Assembly (NCBI GenBank): GCA_025174535.1
Contig: JALBUN010000015.1
Location: 742,501 to 806,500 of the forward strand
Direction: 5' to 3'
Origin: Cantharellus purpuraceus
Lineage: Eukaryota; Basidiomycota; Agaricomycetes; Cantharellales; Hydnaceae
DNA length: 64,000 bases
Within the stretch, counting starts at the first letter, position 1. Every line of letters starts with the position of its first letter. A program made the translations under genes and the position numbers. A model generated the notes under the pieces. It did not search any database. It had not been told where the DNA came from and saw only the letters and a program-made list of their open reading frames with translations. Of the stretch, positions 41,848 through 52,372 are shown piece after piece.

Positions 41848-42775
41848 GACCATCTCCGATGCCCAACTCTGATACTCCACCTTCACTGACTGTCACTGAT
41901 CCCTGGCCCCAGACTTCAAGGTTGGAGACAAGGTTTTCATCAAATCTGACAATATCCATACCATGAGACCTTCCAAGGAACTATTGGAAAAATACCTTGG
42001 TCCTTTCAAAATCATTGCTCAAGCAGGCTCTAAGTCTTTCACCCTCCGTCTACAAGAAAGCATGTGCTCCATTCATCCTGTCTTCCACGTTTCCATGCTT
42101 GAACCTTCAACTCCAGATCCATTCTCTGGTCAAGAACCAACTCCAGTCCCTCCTGTCATCATAGATGGAGAACCAGGATACAAGATATCAGAGATAGTGA
42201 ACTCCAAGATTGACAAGAGATGAAAATGTAAACTGCAATACCTTGTCAAGTGGGCAGGATACAAAGGAACAGACAAAGAAACCTCCTGGCTACCAGCCTC
42301 AGAATTAGAACATGCAATGGAGATTATCTCTGATTTCCACCAGGCTTATCCTCATAAACCCAGCCCCATATTGTTTTGATTCACTCCAGTTTTATCCAAG
42401 AAACTCAGTCATTCACTAGTCATCATGTTCTCTAAATACATCACTTCTCCTCTATCTCCAATTCTCCTACACCTGACTCCTCTGATTCCCCATCCACTGT
42501 TCCCTACTTCTCCAGATTCTCCAATTCCAACTCCTGCTCCCTGACCATCCTATCTATCTCCTCCCATGACCACCACCTCTCATCATCCAACCTATTGAGA
42601 TTCTCTGAAGAGTCCCAAGATCCTGAGGAATGTCAGATGGTGGTAAGAGATAAGAAGAGAGGTAACACACATTTGATAATTTGGCCAGCCTCATGTGCCA
42701 ACTCAAACACATATACTGCCAATTTTCCCACGATGCTGACTAAGATCTCATGGGCTTGATCTAGAAGGGAGATAC
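41848..42775 (+). pseudogene. 3' end of gypsy element D pol, with chromodomain
   Basis: Encodes FKVGDKVFIKSDN, PSKELLEKYLGPFKIIAQAG and HPVFHVSMLEPSTPDPF, then a chromodomain YKISEIVNSKIDKR / CKLQYLVKWAGY broken by TGA 42221-42223. After the stop near 42380 there are about 400 nt without a recognised frame, then a purine tract (GAAGGGAGATAC) before LTR D. Related to A pol but a distinct family. Confidence 0.75.
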
Positions 42776-43811
42776 TGTTACATTCTGTAACACCAAGTCT
42801 GAACTCTGGATCTCCATCTCCTTCATCTCCATCCCTGTCAAACTCCACCTCCATCAACTCCACCTCCATCAACTCCACCTCCATCAACTCCACCTCCATC
42901 AACTCCACCTCCATCAACTCCACCTCCATCAACTCCACCTCCATCAACTCCACCTCCATCAACCCCAAACTCCATTATTGTTCTCTTTATAAGTAGTTTC
43001 TTCTTATGAGTTACAACAAACCTCCTTCTTTTATGTTGTTTAGTTTTAGTTTGGACTTAAGTCCAAACTCCAAACTCCTTTCCATGTTGTACTCCATATC
43101 CATCTTATTGTCTTATTGTTTTCGTTTCAGCATTCAATTCTCCACATACTTATATGGGCTACTCTCTGTCTATTACAGTAGTTCATATATTGACTAAGAT
43201 TTGCCTCATCAACTTCTTGGTTGCTAGCTTCTTGACAAGTACCTTCTTGACAGAACTCCAGATCCTTGATCCAACTCCATACTCCAAACTCCAAAATATT
43301 GGACTGATGATCTGAGGGGGCACAACACACAAGTTGAAGCCAAGTCCACTCAATCCGACTCAATAGTTATTGTCCCCACGCTGTCTTCAGTTGAACTGGA
43401 ACAGTAAAGTCCCCTCCCTTTCACCACTAGCAGCTGAACTCCAGTTATTCCCTTTGACCCCCCAAGTTTTCCAGCCCTTAACAGCTACTCTCTGTCTATT
43501 ACAGTAGTTCATATATTGACTAAGATTTTCCCCATCAACTTCTTGGTTGCTAGCTTCTTGACAAGTACTTTCTTGACAAGTCAAACTCCGGATCCTTGAT
43601 CCAACTCCATACTCTGAACTCTGAAATATTGGACTGATGATCTGAGGGGGCACAACACACAAGTTGAAGCCAAGTCCACTTGATCTGACTCAATAGTTAT
43701 TGTCCCATTCTGTCTCTGGTTGAACTGGAACAGTAAAGTCCCCCCCCTTTTTTCACTAGCAGCTGAACTCCACTTATTCCATTTGAACCCCAAGTTTTCC
43801 AGCCCTTAACA
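42776..43811 (+). repeat. 3' LTR of gypsy element D
   Basis: Starts TGTTACATTCTG and ends CCCTTAACA. It carries a 15-bp minisatellite (42841-42960) and a tandem duplication of its last 326 bp (43158-43483 and 43484-43811). Degraded reverse relatives are at 185-834 and 47317-47531. Confidence 0.75.
42841..42960 (+). repeat. 15-bp minisatellite in LTR D, eight perfect units
   Basis: Eight exact copies of AACTCCACCTCCATC. Their identity contrasts with the decayed surroundings, which suggests recent expansion or contraction. Confidence 0.95.
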
Positions 43812-44022
43812 TGATCTGAGCAAGATTCAGAGGTGGAGGCTGGAGAAGCAACAGAAGAGGCTTCTGAAACTGATGAATAGGATCTATACAGGTGTCAAAT
43901 TGAACTATGTACACAAAAATACATATTTCTTTGTTTGATGGGCCCCAGCCTGAGCCAAGCCAAGTCCATAGCAAAGAAGTCCAGCAATGTATTTGAAAAG
44001 TATAGGTATTGTTTGACTATTC
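43812..44022. other. Unassigned
   Basis: Between LTR D and the next repeat. A short acidic frame (SEQDSEVEAGEATEEASETDE) ends quickly. Nothing else recognised. Confidence 0.35.
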
Positions 44023-44272
44023 TGACACAGCCTCACCCTTAGGTCATTAATGAGGTGATGTCAACTACTATTAGCTAGGGATTGATGAAGTTGAAGCATC
44101 AGGTATAGATCAAAGGTAAAGAGTAGAGGGGAATCACATGTAATTCCTTAAACAACAATGAAGAAGTTGCTGTCTTATATACAAGTCTTTAGAGAAAATA
44201 CAATCCTATTGTCAATCCCTTGTCCCCTTTTATTTTCTTTTTCTCAAAACTAGTCCCCTTATCCCTTTGACA
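44023..44272 (+). repeat. Possible small LTR (tentative)
   Basis: TGACACAGCC...CTTTGACA with a TATATACAAG box at about 44175, followed by 'gtgccaaaTTGGTGCTTATCC', which contains a TGG start like a tRNA primer site. No second copy and no target duplication found. Confidence 0.3.
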
Positions 44273-44652
44273 CAGTGCCAAATTGGTGCTTATCCAACAT
44301 CAGGTACATTGCCCTGAAGACACTGTCAAAAACATGTGATCCTCCATTTTCCCGGCGTATTCTGAGTTTGAAAATACTCTCCTTCCCGGGGTTTCAATAT
44401 TCTTCATTGTGCAACTTGGGCGCTAGAGACACTTGGCGCACTTGGTTCATTTGCTCACACAACACTTATTAGTTTTTATTTGAGGTGGGTTCAACTACCC
44501 ATATATGCTTCAGGTACCAATGCGACTCTCAAGCCTAGTTGCAGCCGGTCCGAGTCACTGCCTTTCGGCTACTCGTCTATTTGACGTGAGATCCGGCGCC
44601 ATGGCGGCTAAACAATGGAGGAAGGTGAAGCTTGAAGCTTGAAGTTCCGCCA

Positions 44653-44660
44653 AATATATA
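44653..44660 (+). promoter_or_regulatory. TATA box of methyltransferase 2
   Basis: AATATATAGAG lies about 50 nt upstream of the ATG at 44707. Spacing fits a short 5' UTR. Confidence 0.4.
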
Positions 44661-44706
44661 GAGATATATGGGCACGGTCCTTTTCACCTCTGCCCAATTG
44701 CTTATC

Positions 44707-45931
44707 ATGTCAGAAACATATCTTCTTGAGGTATTTGTTACTATGCAGCGCACTTGAGTGTATTCTGATAATGTCCCGCGGTAATATTCACAGCATGTAT
44801 CTGAGAGATCAGACGAAATTGCAAGGTCCGTAGGTGATCGTTTTCGCCGCACATTGACAGCTAATATCACTAGACTGGACCTCATACATGACGCCCTGAA
44901 GGCGTATAATGGTGGCAAGCTCACGTGTGTTGCTTTCGAATCCAACTCTCTTAAATCCATTCTCGAGATGGGGTTCGTCAAATTCACTATCAACACGTAC
45001 CCTATCCTCTAACTCTTGATTGAATTGCTAGAGCTGGCAGCGGTGCATGGTCAGTGATCCCATGGCTTCGCCACACCGAGTGATGCTCACAGTTGTATAG
45101 GGCTATAGATGCGGCTACGACCTTTACAGAGGCAGAGATCCTCGCTGTCGATCTAGCAGAGATACCTCGGTTCGTATCATCAGAACTGGTCATGCACAGT
45201 CAATTTCACACTTCCCCAGTACCCTCCCCGCCAATGTTACTTTCCACGCTGCGGATCTCACGAAGCCTTTCGATTTCAAAACTGATCAGTTCGACCTCGT
45301 TCACGGGCGTTTGATATTTGTCAATGTAAGAAATGTTATCCACTTTTCTTTCTTCCTCTTACCCTTCCATTTCCCTGTTAAACCAACGGTTAGCTCCCGA
45401 ACTTCCAGACTGTCCTAGAGCGTACCATTCCTCTCGTCAAACCCGGTGGCTGGCTTATAATCGAAGAAATATTGCCCATACTGTGGGAAAGTGACGTTGA
45501 TGATGAGCTCGATCCTCTGCTCGCGACGTGGCTTACCGCATGGGACAAGATGATGGAAGCAAAGGGGTTGAATGCTAGGGCTGCGACAAAATACGAAGCC
45601 CTTCTTAATGAGGCAGGTGTCTTTAGCGAGATTAATGTGGACAGAGTTGCACTTCCACTAGCGGAGCAAACTGATGGTGAGCGCATGTGCCCAGAGTATT
45701 ATAGGGTATTTTTCCAGATCATCTGATGCGGCATCATTAGACCCAGCTTTAAATCAACTTGGAGCAGCCATGCTTCACACTTTTAACGCAGTGTACCTTG
45801 AAGTTCCCCGGAGGATATCTAACCCTTGCCTCACAGAATCTATGGGGCGGGAGGTCCTGAAAGTGGTTAACGACAAGAGCAGGAAGCTTAGGGTTTACTA
45901 TTACTGTATATCGGCTCGGAAATGTCTGTAG
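44707..45931 (+). CDS. LaeA/UMTA-like SAM-dependent methyltransferase, copy 2
   Basis: Paralogue of the gene at 7992. Model: 44707-44730, 44794-44825, 44874-44972, 45032-45049, 45101-45169, 45220-45325, 45394-45676, 45741-45931; all GT-AG, in phase, 273 aa. Exons 2, 3, 4, 5, 6 and 8 have exactly the same lengths as in copy 1, including the 18-nt exon carrying the glycine loop. Motif I is ILEMGAGSGAW (about 48-58), then ILAVDLAEIP, LVKPGGWLIIEE and the C-terminal SRKLRVYYYCISARK. Exon 1 is seven codons shorter than in copy 1. No stop in the model. Acceptor substrate unknown. Confidence 0.8.
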
Positions 45932-46680
45932 GATGGCACCGTGCTTCAGTCTGCTCGAATCTGATTGGCAATTAACTTTAGTACACTGACAACTATGTAT
46001 CTTTTACCCAGTGTAATTGTGAGTTAAGAATCTTATTCTGCTCGAATATTACTGTCACGGTGAGATTGAGGGGCAATATATTACTTGGTGATTTGGTACT
46101 GGTGAGATGCGATTCTAAGCCACTTCCCCACCCTCTATGGCACGCAAGGCTAACAGTGAGTTTGCATGGATTCCGCATTCTTCCATGTGTCCCATTTCGC
46201 GGCTTTTGTTGGGCAGCTTGCAAAGGCACCATTCCCAGCGCCCGTTCCATGACCTGATTGACTGTCCATCCAATTTGATTACTACCCAAATCGGAGGTCT
46301 TCCATTGAATGGACCGACTAATATATGTGAAGGAATTGCAGTGGTAAAAACAACCAAAGTACAATTAATTGGTTCTCTGGTGGTCTAGGAGATTTTAGAA
46401 TACCCGTTAACTTACTGAGCATCATTTGCCTCAATTTTGCCTACCGATTTAGAAACGTACTATCTGGTGGGAATTACTACCGGCCTTGAGCTTGAGCTTG
46501 AGCTCGAGCTTTTGTCCCTTAAGCTTCGTTGATTGGTAGATAGACTTCCGTACCAGCCGGGTGGATCTCGATTATTTCCCGGCCGGCGCTCGTTTCTCCG
46601 GACAACAAAGACTAAGTAAGTACTGTAAGTCGGATCTTCTGACTGCTGGTCAAGGTTCCCACGCTTGCTCTTGCATTCAC
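45932..46680. other. Intergenic, nothing recognised
   Basis: Follows methyltransferase 2. Contains small open frames on both strands without recognisable domains and a short 'cttgagcttgagcttgagct' repeat near 46482-46505. Confidence 0.4.
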
Positions 46681-46924
46681 CTGTATATCATCTGATTCAA
46701 AGCCAGTTAGCCGCTGACCACACAAGTGTGATCCTAGTCTACTTTTACGCCGCGGTGAGTCTATTCCGGCTGTTATTCCAGGGAACGAAGGAATTCCAGT
46801 TTCTCGTGATGCCGGGTGCATCGGTCAAGCTGAACACCGGTGAACCAGCCGGAGACATACATCATCTGGCACTTACACCGTTGGAAAATGCCCAGCACCG
46901 GCCTAGCCATGCTCCACAACGCAC
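46681..46924 (-). repeat. Inverted copy of methyltransferase 1 upstream region
   Basis: Reverse-strand match to 7745-7979. The match ends at the equivalent of about 12 bp before the copy 1 start codon, and no coding exon follows on the reverse strand. It may be the orphan promoter of a lost third family member. Confidence 0.7.
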
Positions 46925-47182
46925 TGTTGGAAGAACTCTGACTTATAACTGGTCCCTAAGGACAAGTGTAATGGTCGTGCCTGGGTTGCATGCCCATAGC
47001 TAGTTTCCGATAGTCACGTGCCAGGAGTTGACGTGTCAGTAATGCTTCAAGAAGCTTCATTCTGTACTTATAAACCAGGACCATGAGTCCTGGCTTCTTT
47101 GCTCAACACCAGTAATAGACCTACTAGTTGCTCTCCTTCTAATAATACCTACTCTCATTTGATTCCATCTGTGTTCATTACA
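46925..47182 (+). repeat. Possible LTR H, 258 bp (tentative)
   Basis: TGTTGGAAGAAC...GTTCATTACA with a TATAAA box at about 47069 and a short frame starting MSNPVDSWMNNPEA at 47239 behind it. It fits a 5' LTR plus leader, but no second copy or target duplication is visible. It cuts the right side of the inverted promoter copy. Confidence 0.35.
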
Positions 47183-47238
47183 GTTTGATTGAGCCACCTG
47201 ATCTACTGTACCCACACTTTCCATTCCCACCCAACCCA

Positions 47239-47728
47239 TGTCCAATCCTGTGGACTCCTGGATGAACAATCCAGAGGCCACCAGTAGTGTTAAGGTGGCT
47301 GAAAAACAGAGTTCAAGGAGGTAACCAGAGTTTGGATGCTAGAGATATATGGGAAGGGACTTTACTGTTCCCATTCAACTGGGGACAGAGAGGTGCAATA
47401 ACTATTGAGTTGGATCGAGTGGACTTGGCTTCAACTTGTGTGTTGCACCCCCTTGGATTGTCAGTCCAATATTTTGGAGTTTGGAGGTATGGAGTTGGAT
47501 CAGGGATCTGGAGTTCAACTTGTCAAGAAGAAGGGTAATTATCAATCGAAGCCACCAGCACAAGCAAGTGGTGATCAATTGAACAATGTTACCAGTAATG
47601 TTGTGTGCTATGAATGTGGCCAGACAGGTCACATGTGACCCGGCTGCCCCAAACTAAAGGGCAATGTAAGGTCAGCTGCGGTCCAAAAGGATGTGTCCTC
47701 ATAGTGGAGGACAATGTAGATAGGTTCT
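47239..47728 (+). pseudogene. Degraded gag fragment with D-LTR insert
   Basis: MSNPVDSWMNNPEATSSVK... runs into D-like LTR sequence in reverse (47317-47531). It then continues as NYQSKPPAQASG and a CCHC knuckle VCYECGQTGHM*PGC with a TGA inside. Retrotransposon nucleocapsid remnant of unknown family, ended by LTR C at 47729. Confidence 0.5.
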
Positions 47729-48003
47729 TGTCAGAGTTCATATGACTCAGTTTCTATTTTTAGTACCTTTCTTATCACCCCTATCAGCACAGCCTGTTAG
47801 GGTGCACTCTCCTATCTCTCCCCTATTGTTCCCCTATCTTGGTTCCCCTATTCCTTGCATCATCTAGTATAAAGAACTTGCCTGGTGCAGCACGGTTTTG
47901 ATCTCTGAGGATATCCGCTGTACCAGCTGGCATTATCTCTTATCAGCTCTCATCTATTGTGTATCTTGTTGTTGTGGCCTCGTCATTCAGCGTAGCCCTC
48001 ATA
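47729..48003 (+). repeat. 5' LTR of chromovirus C (copy 2)
   Basis: 275 bp, shortened by internal deletions relative to the 361-bp form, TGTCAGAG...CCCTCATA (terminal ACA mutated to ATA). The primer site GAAGATCAAGCTC follows at 48004. Confidence 0.8.
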
Positions 48004-48070
48004 GAAGATCAAGCTCATAACATAACCCCACACTTTATAAACACTTTCCCTATTACCCTCTACACCAATC

Positions 48071-49196
48071 ATGGTCAATCAACTTCCTGAGGCATATTGG
48101 GGCACTCTGGGTGAAAGTGGTGCCTTCTTGCGAGCCTTGCTCAACAGCCAAGCACAGCAGCTCCAACAGCTGCAACTCCAGAACCAGCACCTCCAGGGCC
48201 AGTTTGCCAATGTCCAGAACAACCTAGCTGAGGCTGCCACAGCTGCTACTGTTGCTGCAGCACAAACCATCTCCCTTCCAATATCTCCTCCTGCATCATT
48301 GTCTGCTCATCCCATAAAGGCAGCTGAACTGGAGAAATTTAGTGGAGACCATACAGAGACAGATGGGTTCATTCGTGCTATCAGGCTTGCCATTGCAATC
48401 CAGCCTGCATCTTTCCCAGATGAGCAGACCAAGATCCTGTATGCCCTCTCTTTCATGACAGCAGGTTCCACTGAAGTATGGGCCCACAATGAGACCCAAG
48501 TAGTCATTGATGGGACTTCATCGCTCTCCACTCTTGAAGAGTTCATTAGGCAGGTGGAGAATGCCTTTGGAGACCCTAATTGCTCTCAAACAGCACAAAC
48601 AAGGTTACATGATCTCAGGATGACAGCTGGCATGTCAGCAGATGAATACACAACACGGTTTGAGACACTGGCAGGAAGAACAGGGTTTAACAATGTGGCA
48701 CTCGAAGATGCCTACACACAAGGGCTCCCTGCAATGATTCTTGAAAAGATCTACGCACAGCCAGTACTCCCATTAGGTCTCAAGGCCTGGAAGGAAGCAG
48801 CCTGTCAAATTGACTGCAACTACTGTCGCCTCGTAGAAGTGAAATGGGCACAGGCTCCCCACACCTCCTCTCGCTCTACTCCATCTCAAGCTCCCAACAC
48901 TCCTGCCATTTCTGCACCGACCAAGCACCATTTAGTGGTGCTGTACCCATGGACATTGACTCCAGCCGTCATCATATTGAAACTTGAATGTGCTATAATT
49001 GTGGCAAGCATGGCCATATCTCCCCAGCATGCACTGAACCATGCAGAGAACATATTTGAGCTGATCTGACAAAAGCAGCCATTGACAGTATGGTCTCTGA
49101 ATCAGTTGCAGCTGCAATGGATGCTAAAGAAACAGCACAGAAGGCATCCACTCCAGCACAAGAGGAAAAGCAGGGTTTTCAGGCCAGTCAGCAGTG
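48071..49196 (+). pseudogene. gag of chromovirus C copy 2
   Basis: Starts MVNQLPEAYWGTLGESGAFLRAL, uninterrupted by LTRs, so it shows the intact gag layout: Gln-rich helix (QLQQLQLQNQHLQ), capsid region with ALSFMTAGSTEVW, then a frameshift near 48930 that displaces the knuckle (CYNC equivalent around 48990). The ORF track frame ends at 49069 and the original gag end is near 49196. Useful as the reference for copy 1. Confidence 0.85.
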
Positions 49197-52100
49197 AAGA
49201 GCATGCCCCGCTTGACAAATCGGTTTTCAGTTCTTGAATCATGTACAATAGGGCTCACAAGTGATATGCTACACTCATATCCCCCCTGTGATCAGACTGA
49301 AACCAAAACAGCCATGCCTAAAACTTCTTCTCAACTCCTAACTGAACACAATGACTCTCCCCACATTTATGTTCAATCTGCAGACATCTGTTGATGTACA
49401 AGAATTCCTCTGGGAATCCACTCTGTAGACATTGGATACCCTCTAGCAGTGGACGCGCTTCTTGACAGTGGAGCTACAGGGATGTTCATTGATGTAGAAT
49501 ATGTCAAGGCAGAAAAACTTTGAACATGTCCCCTGCAATGTGCCATACCTGTTTATGACATTGATGGGACCCCCAACGAAGCTGGTTCAATCAAGGAAGA
49601 AGTTGACCTCATCTGCACATATGGGACCCAAATGGAACGTGCCACATTCTCTGTTACAAGCTTGGGAAGCCTAGGTATCATCATTGGTCACACTTGGCTT
49701 GTAAAACACAATCCAGAGGTGAAGTGGCACACAGGAGAGATAAAGATGACTCATTGCCCTGATTCATGTGGAGAAGTACCAGAAAACAGAGAGCCCTTAA
49801 CTGGAACCACTCTGTTGAATGGCAAGAACCCACATGGGCAACCCCTACTCAAGGAGGGAGACCAAACCTTTGTCATCTTTGTGGAAGAAGACTTGGAGAA
49901 GATCTGTGCAGGCTCAACAGTCTCACAACAGCTTGCACAGAAGGCTGCAGAATCTGCTCCTGTCAAACTCCTTGAAGATATTGTCCCAAAGGCATATTGG
50001 GGATTTAAGGATGTCTTCTCAAAGGAGTCATTTGATCAGCTTCCACCTTGGAAACCATGGGACCATACCATTGAACTCACTCCAGGAGCCCAACCTTTCA
50101 GCATGAAGATCTATCCAATGTCCCCAAATGAGCAGAAGGAGTTAGATGCCTTCCTTGAAGAGAACCTGCAGAATCACCTTGTACGCCCTTCCAAGTCACC
50201 AATGGCATCCCCTGTTTTCTTTGTGAAGAATAAGGATGGCAACCTTTGGTTTGTGCAGGACTATCGCAAACTGAATGACATCACAATTAAGAATGCCTAT
50301 CCTCTACCCCTGGTACCTGATATCATGAACAAAATTGCTGCTGCCAATGCCAAGTACTTCACCAAACTTGACATCTGATGGGCATATAACAATGTGTGCA
50401 TTAAAGAGGGTGATGAGTGGAAGGCAGCCTTTTGGACCAACCATGGCTTATATGAACCCCTAGTCATGTTCTTTGGTCTCACAAACAGCCCAGCAACTTT
50501 CCAGACTATGATGAATGACATTTTCAAGGAGCTCATTGATGATGGCATTATGGTGGTGTTCATGGATGACATTCTCATCTTCACTGAATCCCTAGAACAA
50601 CACCACCACAGGATTGTGCAATCCGTACTTGAAATCCTTCAGGCCAACCACTTGTACCTCAAACCAGAGAAATGCCTCTTCATGCAACAGAAGGTAGATT
50701 ATCTTGGACTTATTCTCTCACAGGGGCAGGTCACTATGGACCCAGTCAAGGTAGCTGGAGTTCGAGACTGGTCCACACCCCGCAATGTCACCAAAGTCAA
50801 ATCCTTCCTGGGCTTCATCAACTTCTACAGTCGTTTCATTGAGGACTTCTCACACATTGCAAAACCCCTGAACCTATTAACAAAGGCAAATTCACAATGG
50901 TCCTGGATGTCCAATGGCCCAGAACAAGAAGCCTTTGAGGAACTCAAGTGACTTGTCACATCAACTCCAATCCTTGTCCTGATCAAACCAAGTGATTCCG
51001 ACTTGAGACAGATGCTTCAGCATATACAACAGGTGCTGTTCTATCTCAGCTCTGTGATGATGGGAAATGGAGACCCATAGGATTTGTATCCAAGAGTCTT
51101 TCAGATGCAGAGTGCAACTATGCCATCCATGATAAGGAATTGCTCTCTGTCATATGTGGATTAGAGGAATGGTGCCACGTCCTGGAAGGAACCAAACACA
51201 AGATTGAGATCCTCAATAACCATCAAAACCTCATGTATTTCCGTACAGCTCAGAACCTTAATTGCTGACAAGCTCGCTGGTCACTCTACCTCTCTCACTT
51301 TGATTTTGAACTGATCCATCGTCCTGGACACCATTCAGCGAAACCTGATGCCCTCTCATGACGTGTAGATCATAAACGGGGGGAGGAAGATAATCAAAAT
51401 CAGATTCTCCTTGGCCCTGAGCTGTTTCACATTAACACAACATCCACCTATACAGGACCAGGAGCTCAAATGGTCACAGGAGAAGGGACATATTTCTGGA
51501 TCGTGTGTGGAACTGCAACAACAGAGACAAAAAGGTTGTGAAAGCTCTCAAGGAAGTCAGTTCTTCTGGAAACCTACAAGGACAGGAATGGACCAAGGAG
51601 AATGGACCTGTTCTCTATCATGGCAAGGTGTATGTTCCTCTTGACTCAAAACTGCGCCATGATATTGTAAGGGGACACCATGATACTTGCATCACAGGTC
51701 ACCCTGGTCGCTGGAGGACAACAGAGCTTGTATCATGCAGCTACTGGTGGCCTGGAATTGGATGATATATTGCAAAGTACATAAAGGGCTGTGATCTTTG
51801 CAATTGGACCAAAACCTTCCCAGCTGCTCCTATGGGTAAACTCCTACCTAATCGTGTCCCAGGCCAAAGATGACAAGTGATATCCGTTGACTTAATTGTG
51901 GAGTTACCCACTAGCCATGGCTATGATGCACTTCTTGTTGTTGTGGACCAACTCTCCAAATGAGTACATGTGATCCCTACCACCTCTGACATTAATTCCA
52001 TAGGGATTGCATGACTCTTCCATGACTATGTGTGGAAACACCATGGCCTCCCTGAAGAAGTCACCAGTGACTATGGCACCCAATTTGTCTCCCAATTTGT

Positions 52101-52368
52101 GCATGAGCCCAATAAGCTCTTGGGAATCAAGGTTGCAGTATCCACAGCATATCACCCACAATCCGATGGTCAGACAGAATGGGTCAACCAAGAGATTGAA
52201 CAGTATCTGAGGCTCTTTGTCAATCAGCACCAAGATGACTGGGTTGAGTGGGTTGCCTTTGCTGAATTTACATACAACAACTGCATCCACTCCTTCACAC
52301 AATCAACCAACTTTATGGGTTAGAGCCAGTTGAGAGACACAGCTTGAAGCACTGGAGGAATTCACTGA
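49197..52368 (+). pseudogene. pol of chromovirus C copy 2, multiply disabled
   Basis: Protease LLDSGATGMF (about 49470), RT with FFGLTNSPATFQ and FMDDIL (about 50470-50580), RNase H (about 50995-51260), integrase zinc region and part of the core (ESDGQTEWVNQE-like, about 52160). At least eight in-frame stops, most TGA, and several small indels. Interrupted at 52372 by unit I. Confidence 0.85.
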
Positions 52369-52372
52369 ACGC

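Noticed and set aside
42841..42960. Evenly spaced repeat considered as CRISPR
   Set aside because: Units are contiguous with no spacers, and the genome is eukaryotic.
42633..42968. Reverse-strand frame with MEVELMEVEL repeats
   Set aside because: Translation of the 15-bp minisatellite in LTR D, not a gene.
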